DNA from: Aurantimonas marina
Lineage (GTDB): Bacteria > Pseudomonadota > Alphaproteobacteria > Rhizobiales > Rhizobiaceae
NCBI RefSeq assembly: GCF_017183135.1
Contig: NZ_JADDXW010000003.1
Location: forward strand, 1 to 64,000
Direction: 5' to 3'
DNA: 64,000 bases
This document shows positions 36,972 to 45,942 of the stretch, piece by piece. Numbering within the stretch: position 1 is the first letter of the stretch; the number at the start of each line of letters is the position of its first letter. Under the pieces are notes generated by a model. It saw nothing but the letters and a program-made list of their open reading frames with translations, had not been told where the DNA came from and did no database searches. Both the position numbers and the translations under genes were made by a program.

Positions 36972-37780
36972 AACTTTTCGCCGTCGGCGATCTGCATCTC
37001 GGGCATCCGACCAACCGCGAGGCGCTCCACAGGATCAAGGCGCGGCCGGACGACTGGCTGATTCTGGCCGGTGACGTCGGCGAGACCGAACGCCATCTCG
37101 ATCTGGCGTTCGACGCCCTGCAGCCGAAATTCAAGCAGCTCGTCTGGGTGCCGGGCAATCACGAGCTCTGGTCGGTCGCCTCGCGCGGAACCGCCCTTCG
37201 CGGCGAGGCGCGCTATGAGCGTTTCGTGGAACGTTGCCGCGAGCGCGGCGTACTGACGCCCGAAGATCCCTATCCGGTTGCCGCGATCGACGGGACGCGC
37301 GTGCGGATCGTGCCGATGTTCCTGCTTTACGATTATTCGTTCCGGCCGGATCATGTGCCGCTGGACGGAGCCGTCGCCTGGGCGCGAGAAGCGGGCATTC
37401 GCTGCGCCGACGAGCAGTTTCTGTCGCCGGCGCCCTTCGCCAGCCGAAGCGACTGGTGCGCGGCGCGCTGCGACCTCACCGAGCGACGGCTGGAAGCGCT
37501 CGACGACGGGCTGCCGACGGTGCTGATCAATCACTGGCCGCTGCGTGAGGAACTCGCCCGGCTGCCGCGCATTCCGCGCTTTTCACTGTGGTGCGGGACG
37601 CGGCGCACCGAGGACTGGCACACCCGCTTTGCCGCCCGCGCGGTGATCTCCGGCCACATCCACATCCGTTCCAGCCGCGACATCGATGGCGTCGCCTTCG
37701 AGGAGGTCTCGCTCGGCTATCCCAAGCAATGGCACGGCCGCATCGAACCGGACGACGCGGTGCGGCGGGTGCGAGTGTAG
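36968..37780 (+). CDS. Metallophosphoesterase, PptH-like phosphopantetheinyl hydrolase
   Basis: A 270-residue calcineurin-type phosphoesterase: metal motifs VGDLHLGHP, LILAGDVGE, WVPGNHELW, LINHWPL and SGHIHIR are complete. Blocks such as VPMFLLYDYSF, FSLWCGTRRTEDWHTRF and FEEVSLGYPKQW recall PptH of Mycobacterium tuberculosis, which removes phosphopantetheine from carrier proteins and is encoded beside the transferase PptT. The same pairing is found here with a GTGA overlap, so carrier-protein deactivation is the best inference. It starts at GTG 36968. Confidence 0.8.
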   Translation: MKLFAVGDLHLGHPTNREALHRIKARPDDWLILAGDVGETERHLDLAFDALQPKFKQLVWVPGNHELWSVASRGTALRGEARYERFVERCRERGVLTPEDPYPVAAIDGTRVRIVPMFLLYDYSFRPDHVPLDGAVAWAREAGIRCADEQFLSPAPFASRSDWCAARCDLTERRLEALDDGLPTVLINHWPLREELARLPRIPRFSLWCGTRRTEDWHTRFAARAVISGHIHIRSSRDIDGVAFEEVSLGYPKQWHGRIEPDDAVRRVRV

Positions 37781-37830
37781 GGGCGGACGGGACAAGCTGT
37801 GTCCGGGCGCCGAACGGCCGGACGCGACCC

Positions 37831-38142
37831 TCAGGCAGCCATAGGCCCGACCGGCAAGGGCTTGATGGATTCTAGTTCCTCGGCCAGCTTCGCGGCCTGC
37901 GTCTCCAACTCATAGGCCTGCTGAAAATTCATCCAGAACTGCGGGGTCGTGTTGAAATAGCGCCCCAGGCGCAGCGCCGTATCCGGCGTGATTCCGACCT
38001 CTTCCTTGACGATCCGCTCGATACGGGTTCGCGGAAGACGAAGCTGCCTGGCCAGCGCGCCGGCGCTCATGTTCAGCGGAACCAGATATTCCTCCCGGAG
38101 GAATTCGCCGGGGTGGATGGGGCGAGCGAACTGCAAGGCCAT
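37831..38142 (-). CDS. higA: HigA family antitoxin
   Basis: A 103-residue Xre-type antitoxin: RPIHPGEFLREEYLVPLNMSAGALARQLRLPRTRIERIVKEEVGITPDTALRLGRYFNTTPQFWMNFQQAYEL is the HigA helix-turn-helix with its usual tail. It neutralises HigB and represses the operon. Start ATG 38142 has a strong AAGGAGGG ribosome site; the gene follows higB by 37 bases on the same strand, the toxin-first order typical of higBA. Confidence 0.93.
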   Translation of the reverse strand: MALQFARPIHPGEFLREEYLVPLNMSAGALARQLRLPRTRIERIVKEEVGITPDTALRLGRYFNTTPQFWMNFQQAYELETQAAKLAEELESIKPLPVGPMAA

Positions 38143-38179
38143 TCTGCCCTCCTTGGCGGTTGCCGAGGCATAAACGGGA

Positions 38180-38461
38180 TCAGTGATAGTCGACGATTTC
38201 GACATCTTCGGCGCCTCTCTCGGCCCATCTAAAGCAGATGCGCCATTGATCGTTGATGCGGATCGAATGCTGTCCAGTGCGATCCCCGGACAATTTTTCG
38301 AGACGGTTGCCGGGTGGAGAGCGAAGATCATCCAATTGGATCGCATTCGCGACAGCCCGCAAACGGCGCTCGGCACGCGTGACGAGATCAGCCGGAAATC
38401 CTTTGATTGCCCTGCCCGCGGCAACAGCTTCGACCGTCTTGCCCTTGTATGAAACGATCAT
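38180..38461 (-). CDS. higB: HigB family toxin (RelE-type ribonuclease)
   Basis: A 93-residue toxin of the RelE/HigB fold that cuts mRNA on the ribosome when not bound by HigA. The family pattern is clear: IKGFPADLVTRAERRLRAVANAIQLDDLRSPPGNRLEKLSGDRTGQHSIRINDQWRICFRWAERGAEDVEIVDYH, with the conserved basic and WRICF residues. It appears intact. Its promoter lies immediately upstream with an inverted repeat overlapping the -10 box. Confidence 0.93.
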   Translation of the reverse strand: MIVSYKGKTVEAVAAGRAIKGFPADLVTRAERRLRAVANAIQLDDLRSPPGNRLEKLSGDRTGQHSIRINDQWRICFRWAERGAEDVEIVDYH

Positions 38462-38478
38462 CGCCGCTCCTGAAGCGC

Positions 38479-38511
38479 TGTATCATTTACCGATACAATG
38501 CCGGTCGTCAA
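38479..38511 (-). promoter_or_regulatory. higBA promoter and operator
   Basis: Read on the minus strand, TTGACG (38511-38506) is a -35 box and TAAATG (38489-38484), 16 bases on, a -10. A perfect inverted repeat TGTATC-N7-GATACA (38479-38497) covers the -10 region and is the expected HigA operator. Confidence 0.6.
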
Positions 38512-38560
38512 GTACACCCGCCATTCAATAGGACAGGAAAATAATCGCACAACGCCTCGC

Positions 38561-38607
38561 TTGACTCTCCCATTCCCCTCTGGAATCTATGGGAACATAT
38601 CAGGAAC
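38561..38607 (+). promoter_or_regulatory. imuA promoter with LexA box
   Basis: TTGACT (38561-38566) and AATCTA (38584-38589) are spaced by 17 bases. Just downstream GAACATATCAGGAAC (38593-38607) matches the alphaproteobacterial LexA site GAAC-N7-GAAC (GTTC-N7-GTTC on the other strand). It places imuA-imuB-dnaE2 under SOS control. Confidence 0.85.
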
Positions 38608-38664
38608 AAAACCTCTTTCGCAGAGGCGGAACGGCCGTAACTCCTTGCGGCCGAAGGAGATCCT

Positions 38665-39639
38665 ATGGCTGTCAGCGATGCTTGGCCGGCCCGGCCGGCG
38701 GACTCCCCCTCGGCGCGGGCGCTGTCCGCGGCGAATGACGCGGTGACAGGGTCCAGGAATCCAACCCTAATTCGGTTGCGGGACCAGATCGCCCGGATCG
38801 AGGGGCAACCGGCCGCCCGTCTGGAGCGACCGGACGAGTCTGCGGCGGCGAAGGCGGAAAAGCCGGCGCGGCGCAGCGCGATCACACTGCATTCCCTCGG
38901 CTGCGCGGCGGCGGATGCGGCGCTCGGCGGCGGCTTTCCGGCCGCCGGCCTGACCGAAATCCATCTCGACGAGACGCGGAATGGCGGAACGTTGGCCGGC
39001 TTTGCGCTCGCTTTGGCGATCCGCTTCGGCGCCCGACCGGACAAGCCGCTTTTGTGGATCGGCGACAGTCTGGCGTTTCTGGAGGCGGGCCTGCCCTATC
39101 AGCCGGGCCTTGCCGGCTTCGGCCTCGACCCGAGCGCGCTGTGCCTCGTGCGGACCCGCCGGCTGGAGGACGCGGCCTGGGCCGGCGAGGAGTCCGCCGC
39201 CTCGTCGGCGCTGGCGATGGCGATCCTGGAAGTGCGCGGCAATCCGGCGCGGCTCAGCCTCGACGGCACGCGGCGGTTGCATTTTCGCGCCCGCGAGGCC
39301 GGCCTGCCGTTCCTGCTTCTGCGCCAGAGCGCCCGCGCCGAAGCGACGGCGGCGCCGCTCAGGTTGCGCGTGCGACCCGCGCCGGCGGCTTTCGTTCCCG
39401 ACCTTGCCGATCATCAAAAGCTCATCGGCCATCCGGTGTTCGCCGTCACGGTCGAAAAATCCCGCGATGGCCGGCCGCGGCATTTTTGTCTGGAGTGGAA
39501 TCCCCATGAGCGACGTTTCGACCCGCTTCGCCCAGAGCGTGCAGCCGCGCTTTCTCGCTCTTTCGCTACCGCGCCTGCCGACCGACCGGATCCGGCGCGA
39601 GACGTTGGGGCGCTCGTGGCGCTCCAGCGCGCGTCGTGA
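38665..39639 (+). CDS. imuA: ImuA, translesion mutagenesis accessory protein
   Basis: A 324-residue RecA-related protein of the SOS mutasome. It has the ImuA pattern: ITLHSLGCAAADAALGGGFPAAGLTEIHLDE, then LWIGDSLAFLEAGLPYQPGLAGFGLDP and CLVRTRRLEDAAWAGEESAAS. ImuA works with ImuB and DnaE2 in error-prone repair of UV and alkylation damage. ATG 38665 follows the LexA-controlled promoter. The 3' end overlaps imuB by 134 bases in another frame, an unusually long but here clear overlap. Confidence 0.92.
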   Translation: MAVSDAWPARPADSPSARALSAANDAVTGSRNPTLIRLRDQIARIEGQPAARLERPDESAAAKAEKPARRSAITLHSLGCAAADAALGGGFPAAGLTEIHLDETRNGGTLAGFALALAIRFGARPDKPLLWIGDSLAFLEAGLPYQPGLAGFGLDPSALCLVRTRRLEDAAWAGEESAASSALAMAILEVRGNPARLSLDGTRRLHFRAREAGLPFLLLRQSARAEATAAPLRLRVRPAPAAFVPDLADHQKLIGHPVFAVTVEKSRDGRPRHFCLEWNPHERRFDPLRPERAAALSRSFATAPADRPDPARDVGALVALQRAS

Positions 39640-41275
39640 CGACGGCGCACCCAGACGCCTGTCCTCGGAGCCGGGCAAGACCGGGATCGATCGTGATCGG
39701 CTCGATACCGTCCTGCGGCCGCCGAACCGCGTGCGCTACGAAACCTACGGTTGCGTCGAGGCTTCATTCACCTTGAATCAGGGCAGGGTCGAAGCACCAA
39801 TGGCGCCGCTGGCGCTGTACGAGACGACCGCCAATGCCAACCGGATCGCCGCCCTCTGCGAGCAGGCCGAGGCCGACGGGCTGTCGCCGGGGATCGGCCT
39901 GGCCGAGGCGCGGGCGCGGTTTCCCGGTCTCGACGTCCTCCTCGCCGATCCGGCGGCTGACGCGCGGCTTTTGACCGCCCTTGCCGACTGGTGCGACCGC
40001 TACACGCCGCTCGTCGCCCTCGACCCGCCGCGCGGTCTCATCCTCGACATTTCCGGCTGCGCCCATCTGTTCGGCGGCGAAAAAGCCTTGTTGGACGACC
40101 TCCTCGCCCGTCTGTTCCAGCAGGGTTTCGCGGCGGCCGCCGCGATCGCCAGCCATGCCGGCACGGCGCTTGCTCTGGTCGGCCACGGCGCCTCCCGCAT
40201 CGTTGCGGCGGGCGGGGAACAGGCTGCGATCGCACCTTTGCCCGTCGCCGCGCTGCGGCTCGATGCGACGCTGACCGCTATGCTGCGGCGGCTCGGCCTC
40301 AAGACGATCGGATCGCTGTTGTCCTTGCCCCGCGCCGGCTTGACCCGCCGCTTCGGTGAAGACCTTCTGACCCGTCTCGACGCGGCGGCTGGCCGGGTTT
40401 TCCGGCCGATCAGTCCGCGCCGGCCGGTCCCCGCGCTTGCCGCCGAGCGCCGGCTGTTCGAGCCGATCAGCCGCATCGAGGATGTCGAGCGCGTCCTTTT
40501 CCTCCTCGCCGAACGGTTGCGGGACGATCTGGCGCGCCGCGGCGTCGGCGCCCGGCGGCTGGAACTGTCGCTGTTTCGCGTCGACGGACAGGTCAACCGG
40601 CTCGCCGTCGGCGCCTCGCGGCCGGTGCGCGAGCCGGGCCATGTGCAGCGCCTGTTCCGCGAACGCATGAAGGGCCTCGGCGAAGAGTTCGACGCCGGCT
40701 ATGGCTACGATCTCGTCAAGCTGGCGGTGTTCGAAGCCGCGCCGATGCCGGATGTGCAGACGGATCTGTCCGGCGCCGACGCGGCCATCGACGCTTTCGG
40801 CGGCCTCGTCGACCGGCTCGGCGCCCGGCTTGGCGAGGGAAACGTCCTGCGGATGGAAGCCGCCGACAGCCATTGGCCGGAGCGGGCCGAACATTGGCGG
40901 CCGGTGAGCGCCGGCGAGGCCCATGGTTCCGCGACCCGGCAGAGCCTTGCGCCGGCTGGCGCCCCCCGGCCGGTCCGGCTACTCACCATGCCGGAACCGA
41001 TCGAAGCGAGCTTCGAGGTGCCGGACGGCGCGCCGCTGCAATTTCGCTGGCGCCGGGCGCTGCATGTCGTGCGCCGGGCCGAGGGGCCGGAGCGGATCGG
41101 CGCCGAATGGTGGCGGGACGCGGGCGAAGCCGCGCGCGACTATTACCGGATCGAGGATGCCGACGGCCGCCGCTTCTGGCTGTTCCGAGAAGGTTTCACG
41201 GACCCCGCCGTCGATCCCGAATGGCAGCGGCCGGCCCCGCGACCGGCCTGGTATCTGCACGGGTTCTTCGCATGA
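39506..41275 (+). CDS. imuB: ImuB, Y-family polymerase-like protein
   Basis: A 589-residue protein related to Y-family DNA polymerases but without the catalytic acidic residues; it serves as a hub linking ImuA, DnaE2 and the beta clamp. [17 protein letters not shown] is the family start, followed by [38 protein letters not shown] and [22 protein letters not shown]. The last 100 residues contain the ImuB C-terminal region. ATG 39506 is supported by this start; the frame is open further upstream inside imuA. Its stop overlaps the dnaE2 start (ATGA). Confidence 0.92.
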   Translation: MSDVSTRFAQSVQPRFLALSLPRLPTDRIRRETLGRSWRSSARRDDGAPRRLSSEPGKTGIDRDRLDTVLRPPNRVRYETYGCVEASFTLNQGRVEAPMAPLALYETTANANRIAALCEQAEADGLSPGIGLAEARARFPGLDVLLADPAADARLLTALADWCDRYTPLVALDPPRGLILDISGCAHLFGGEKALLDDLLARLFQQGFAAAAAIASHAGTALALVGHGASRIVAAGGEQAAIAPLPVAALRLDATLTAMLRRLGLKTIGSLLSLPRAGLTRRFGEDLLTRLDAAAGRVFRPISPRRPVPALAAERRLFEPISRIEDVERVLFLLAERLRDDLARRGVGARRLELSLFRVDGQVNRLAVGASRPVREPGHVQRLFRERMKGLGEEFDAGYGYDLVKLAVFEAAPMPDVQTDLSGADAAIDAFGGLVDRLGARLGEGNVLRMEAADSHWPERAEHWRPVSAGEAHGSATRQSLAPAGAPRPVRLLTMPEPIEASFEVPDGAPLQFRWRRALHVVRRAEGPERIGAEWWRDAGEAARDYYRIEDADGRRFWLFREGFTDPAVDPEWQRPAPRPAWYLHGFFA

Positions 41276-44200
41276 CACCCGTGCGCCACGGGCCTCAGCC
41301 CGCCTTCGCCGAGCTGGGCGTCGCCAGTTGCTTTTCCTTCCTGCGCGGCGCCTCGCAGCCGGAGGAGCTGGTCGTCACCGCCCGCCGCCTCGGCCTTACC
41401 GGTATCGGTCTCGCCGACCGCAACACCGTCGCCGGGGTGGTACGCGCCCATCAGGCGGCCAGGGAGGCGGGGCTTGCCTATGCGCCCGGTGCCCGGCTGG
41501 TCTTTTCCGACGACACCCCCGACATGCTGGCCTATCCGCGCGGTCGTGCCGGCTGGGGTCGGCTCTGCCGCCTGCTCAGCCTCGGCAACCTCAGAACCCG
41601 CAAGGGCGACTGCGTCCTTCATCTACCGGACTTGCTCGAATGGGGCGCGGGCCTCAACCTTGCCGTCATGGTCCCGGCAGGGCTTGGCCACGACGAGAAA
41701 AGCGAGGCGGACCGCACCGAAGTCCGCCTCGCCAGCACCCTCCACGCGCTCGCGTCGACCTTTCCGGGCGCCGTGCGTCTCGCCGCCGCGCCGGCCCATG
41801 ACGGGCTCGACCAGCGGCGACTCGCCCGCGCCGCCCGCCTCGCGGAGCACTGCGGCACGCCGCTGATGGCGACCAACGAGGTCTTCCATCATGCGCCGGG
41901 CCGCCGGCGGCTGCAGGACGTGATGACCGCGATCCGCGCGCATGTGCCGCTCGCCGAAGCGGGGCGTTTGCTGTCGCGCAACGCCGAGCGGCATTTGAAG
42001 GCCCCGGACGAGATCGCGCGGCTGTTTCGCGCCTATCCCTGGGCGGTCGAGACCGCCAACCACTTCCTCGCCGAACTCGATTTCGACCTGAAGAGTCTGC
42101 GCTACGAATATCCCGACGAGGCGCTGAAGCTGGCCCGCACCCCGGCGGAAGAACTGCGCTTTCTCGCCCATGACGGCGCCAGATGGCGCTATCCGCAAGG
42201 CGTTCCGGCGAGCGTCACCCGGCAGATCGACTACGAGCTTCAGATCATCGCCGAGCTGAAATACGAGCCCTATTTCCTCACCGTCCACCACATCGTCGAA
42301 TTCGCCCGTTCAAAGGGCATTTTGTGCCAGGGGCGCGGCTCGGCGGCCAATTCGGTGGTGTGCTTCTGCATCGGCATCACCGAGGTCTCGCCCGAGCGCG
42401 CGGGGCTTCTGTTCGAGCGGTTCATCTCGTCGGACCGACGCGAGCCGCCCGACATCGACATCGATTTCGAGCACGAGCGCCGCGAGGAGGTGATCCAGTA
42501 CATCTACGAGCATTACGGCCGCGACAACGCCGCCATCGCCGCCACCGTCATCACCTATCGCGCTCGTTCGGCCGCGCGCGAGGTCGGCAAGGCCTTCGGC
42601 CTGTCGGAAGACGCCGTCTCGGCGCTGTCCGGTTCGGTCTGGGGCTATCACTCCTCCGACCTCGGGGAACGTGAAGCCGCTGCCGCAGGTCTGGCCGCGA
42701 GCGATCCCACCACGGCGAACGTCCTCCATTTCGCCGCCGAACTCGCCGGCTTCCCCCGTCATCTGTCGCAGCATGTCGGCGGCTTCGTCATCACCAGGGG
42801 CCGTATTGACGAGGTCGTGCCGGTCCTCAATACCGGCATGGATGGGCGCTCCATCGTCGAATGGGACAAGGACGATCTCGACGCGCTCGGTATCCTGAAG
42901 ATCGACATCCTCGCCCTCGGCATGCTGTCGTGCCTGCGCCGCGGCTTCGATCTGCTTGAAAGCCACTACGGCGTGACGCTCAGCCTCGCCGATCTGTCGC
43001 TGGCGGTGGACGACGCGCCGACCTACCAGATGGCCCAGCGGGCCGACACGCTCGGCGTCTTCCAGATCGAGAGCCGGGCGCAGATGTCGATGCTGCCGAA
43101 GCTGAAGCCCGAATGCTTCTACGATCTCGTCATCGAGGTGGCGATCGTGCGGCCCGGTCCGATCCAGGGCGACATGGTCCACCCCTATCTGAGGCGCAAG
43201 ATGGGGCTGGAGCCGGTCAGCTATCCAAAGGAGGAATTGCGCGAGGTGCTCGGCCGCACCCTCGGCGTGCCGCTGTTCCAGGAACAGGCGATGCGGATCG
43301 CCATCGTCGCGGCGGGGTTCACGCCGAACGAGGCGGACAAATTGCGCCGCGCCATGGCGACGTTCCGCCGAGTCGGCACCATCCACACCTTTCAGAAGAA
43401 GCTGGTCGAAGGCATGGTCGCGCGTGGCTATGAGCGCGACTTCGCCGAGCGCTGCTTCAAGCAGATCGAGGGCTTCGGCGAATACGGCTTTCCCGAAAGC
43501 CACGCCGCCTCCTTCGCGCTGCTCGTCTATGCCTCCTGCTGGCTGAAATGCCATTATCCGGACGTCTTCGCCGCCGCGCTTCTGAACGCCCAGCCCATGG
43601 GCTTCTACGCGCCGGCGCAGATCGTGCGCGATGCGAGGGAGCACGGCGTCGAGATCCGGCCGGTCGACGTCAATCATTCCGCCTTCGACCAGACGCTGGA
43701 GGTGGCCCGCTTCGATCCCGGCGGCATGAAGGCCCGGCATTCGGACATGCGGGAGGCCATCCGGACCCGCCACGCCGTCCGTCTCGGCTTTCGCCAGGTC
43801 AAGGGACTCGGCGCAGAGGAGATGGCGGTGCTGGTCGCGGCGCGGGGGCCGGGCTACGATTCGATCCGCGATCTGTGGCTGCGTTCGGGGCTGAGGCGCG
43901 CGACGATCGAGCGGCTGGCCGACGCCGACGCCTTCGCCTCGCTCGGCCTCAGCCGCCGGGACGCGCTGTGGGCCTGCCGGGCGCTCGATCCGAACGGCGC
44001 GGCCGAGCGTCTGCCGCTGTTCGAGCGGGCCTTGGCCAAGGATCTGCAAACCGAGCCCGACGCCCATCTGCCGCCGATGCCGGTCGGCGAGGAGGTGTTC
44101 AACGACTACCGATTCCTGTCACTCTCCCTGAAGGAGCACCCGGTCTCCTTCGTGCGCGGAGAACTCCGGCAACGGCGCGTTGGGGCTAACGAGCGGTTGG

Positions 44201-44742
44201 GGGCGCTACGCTCGGGCAGCCGCGTCACCGTCGCCGGCCTGGTCCTCATCCGCCAGCGACCGGGCTCGGCCAAGGGTGTGATCTTCATGACCATCGAGGA
44301 CGAGACCGGCATCGCCAACATCATCGTCTGGCCGAAAATCTTCGAGCGCTTCCGCCCGGTCGTGCTCGGAGCGCGCTTCGTCGAGGTTACGGGGCGGATG
44401 CAGTCCGATCGCGGCGTGATCCACGTCGTCGCCGACGCCATCGAGGATCTGACGCCGCTGCTGATGCCGATCGCCAATGGCGAGGCCCCGGTGATCGGCG
44501 GCATCGCTCCCGCCGACCACGTCAAGCATCCGCTACGCCCCTCCTCCCGCGATCGAGAAGCGGCCCCGATCGCGGCAACGACCAGGGAGAATGTCCAAGC
44601 CGCCGATCCGCTCGTCTCGGCTCTTGCCCGGGCCGAGGAGATACACCGGCCAGTCGACGAGCAGCGCGGTCGGGCGCATCGTCTGGGAATTGCCCATCGC
44701 GCCGTACAGCAGGTGCTGCCGAAAGGACGGAATTTTCAGTAA
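41272..44742 (+). CDS. dnaE2: Error-prone DNA polymerase DnaE2 (ImuC)
   Basis: A 1156-residue C-family polymerase, the catalytic member of the SOS mutasome. The N-terminal PHP-like domain begins [22 protein letters not shown]; the active site shows [33 protein letters not shown] with catalytic aspartates, and [23 protein letters not shown] helix-hairpin-helix and an OB domain ([29 protein letters not shown]) follow. The C-terminus ends VLPKGRNFQ, close to the usual ending, after a low-complexity stretch of about 50 residues. It is coupled to imuB. Confidence 0.95.
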   Translation: MTPVRHGPQPAFAELGVASCFSFLRGASQPEELVVTARRLGLTGIGLADRNTVAGVVRAHQAAREAGLAYAPGARLVFSDDTPDMLAYPRGRAGWGRLCRLLSLGNLRTRKGDCVLHLPDLLEWGAGLNLAVMVPAGLGHDEKSEADRTEVRLASTLHALASTFPGAVRLAAAPAHDGLDQRRLARAARLAEHCGTPLMATNEVFHHAPGRRRLQDVMTAIRAHVPLAEAGRLLSRNAERHLKAPDEIARLFRAYPWAVETANHFLAELDFDLKSLRYEYPDEALKLARTPAEELRFLAHDGARWRYPQGVPASVTRQIDYELQIIAELKYEPYFLTVHHIVEFARSKGILCQGRGSAANSVVCFCIGITEVSPERAGLLFERFISSDRREPPDIDIDFEHERREEVIQYIYEHYGRDNAAIAATVITYRARSAAREVGKAFGLSEDAVSALSGSVWGYHSSDLGEREAAAAGLAASDPTTANVLHFAAELAGFPRHLSQHVGGFVITRGRIDEVVPVLNTGMDGRSIVEWDKDDLDALGILKIDILALGMLSCLRRGFDLLESHYGVTLSLADLSLAVDDAPTYQMAQRADTLGVFQIESRAQMSMLPKLKPECFYDLVIEVAIVRPGPIQGDMVHPYLRRKMGLEPVSYPKEELREVLGRTLGVPLFQEQAMRIAIVAAGFTPNEADKLRRAMATFRRVGTIHTFQKKLVEGMVARGYERDFAERCFKQIEGFGEYGFPESHAASFALLVYASCWLKCHYPDVFAAALLNAQPMGFYAPAQIVRDAREHGVEIRPVDVNHSAFDQTLEVARFDPGGMKARHSDMREAIRTRHAVRLGFRQVKGLGAEEMAVLVAARGPGYDSIRDLWLRSGLRRATIERLADADAFASLGLSRRDALWACRALDPNGAAERLPLFERALAKDLQTEPDAHLPPMPVGEEVFNDYRFLSLSLKEHPVSFVRGELRQRRVGANERLGALRSGSRVTVAGLVLIRQRPGSAKGVIFMTIEDETGIANIIVWPKIFERFRPVVLGARFVEVTGRMQSDRGVIHVVADAIEDLTPLLMPIANGEAPVIGGIAPADHVKHPLRPSSRDREAAPIAATTRENVQAADPLVSALARAEEIHRPVDEQRGRAHRLGIAHRAVQQVLPKGRNFQ

Positions 44743-44871
44743 ACGATTCGCCCATTCGCCATCCTGCGATCCTTCGCCGGCTCACAGATCCACTCTGGCC
44801 GAACGGGACGGCCTTGCTATCTTGCTATCCTGTTGACGTCACGAGCGACGATGCCAACGATAGGGGGATGA

Positions 44872-45942
44872 ATGCCGGACCCGCGGCCGACCACAGGCCG
44901 ACCGCCACAGATCAAGAAAGCCGCCGACCGCTCCGCCTTGCCCGCGGGCCGGGGGATGCGTCCGATTGCTCCTGTCTTCGTTGCCGTTCTTGCCGCCGGC
45001 TGCGCCGGCCCGCAATCGAGCTTCGAGGGCGCCGGCACCGAGGCCGTCAGCGTTGCGAACCTGTTCTGGGTCATGCTCGCTGGCGCCATCGTCATCTGGC
45101 TGCTCGTCATCGGCCTGTCCATTTATGCCACCAAGGCCCATCCCGCCGCCCACAGCGAGGCCAAGGGCATCCGGCTGATTATCTGGGGCGGCGCGGTCTT
45201 TCCCAGCATGGTCCTGGCCGTGCTGCTGACCTGGGGGCTGACCATGATGCCAGACCTCAGGCGGGAGGCGGAGGGCCCACGGATCGCGGTCTCCGGCGAG
45301 CGCTTCTGGTGGCGTGTCGCCTATGGCATCGAGGGCGAACCGGGCGTTGCCAAAAGCCTGCCGTCGGGCGGCGTGGAAAGCGCCAACGAACTCTGGCTGC
45401 CAGTCGGCCGCCGAACGGAAATTCTCCTAGGCAGTCCTGACGTGGTCCATTCCTTCTGGGTGCCGGCCATCGCCGGCAAGACCGACGCCATCCCCGGCCG
45501 CGTCAACCGGCTGGTGCTCGAGCCGACGCGCAAAGGCGTCTATAACGGCGTCTGCGCCGAATTCTGCGGCGATGCCCACGCCCAGATGGGATTTCGCGTC
45601 GTCGTCGTCTCCGAGGACGATTATGCCCGCTATGTCGAGGCCCAGGGCCAGCCGGCGGCCGTCACCGCAGGCGAGGGACCGGACCGATTCGTCGACCGCG
45701 GCTGCGGCGCTTGCCACACGGTACGTGGCACCCCGGCCGACGGCGCCGTGGGGCCGGACCTGACCCACATCGCCTCGCGGCGAACCATCGGTGCGGGGCT
45801 GCTGGAAACAACAGAAGCGAATATCGCCGCCTTCATCCGATCTCCCGCCCATGTCAAACCGGGAGCAGAAATGCCCGCCTTCGCCATGCTGCCTGAAGCG
45901 GAAATCGACGCCATCGCCAATTGGCTGGGGGCGCTGCGATGA
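44872..45942 (+). CDS. ctaC: Cytochrome c oxidase subunit II with fused cytochrome c (caa3-type)
   Basis: A 356-residue subunit II. A lipoprotein signal (VFVAVLAAGC) is followed by two membrane helices, the copper-A domain (VVHSFWVPAIAGKTDAIPGR, then GVCAEFCGDAHAQMGF with the Cys, His and Met ligands) and a C-terminal cytochrome c domain (CGACH haem site, PGAEMPAF methionine ligand). It receives electrons and passes them to subunit I. ATG 44872 has an AGGGGG site; ATG 44956 (MRPIAP) would begin right at the lipoprotein signal and is an alternative. First gene of the oxidase operon. Confidence 0.92.
   Translation: MPDPRPTTGRPPQIKKAADRSALPAGRGMRPIAPVFVAVLAAGCAGPQSSFEGAGTEAVSVANLFWVMLAGAIVIWLLVIGLSIYATKAHPAAHSEAKGIRLIIWGGAVFPSMVLAVLLTWGLTMMPDLRREAEGPRIAVSGERFWWRVAYGIEGEPGVAKSLPSGGVESANELWLPVGRRTEILLGSPDVVHSFWVPAIAGKTDAIPGRVNRLVLEPTRKGVYNGVCAEFCGDAHAQMGFRVVVVSEDDYARYVEAQGQPAAVTAGEGPDRFVDRGCGACHTVRGTPADGAVGPDLTHIASRRTIGAGLLETTEANIAAFIRSPAHVKPGAEMPAFAMLPEAEIDAIANWLGALR

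Noticed and set aside
42310-44067. 585-codon minus-strand frame inside dnaE2
   Set aside because: It is opposite well-conserved polymerase motifs and shows only shadow composition.
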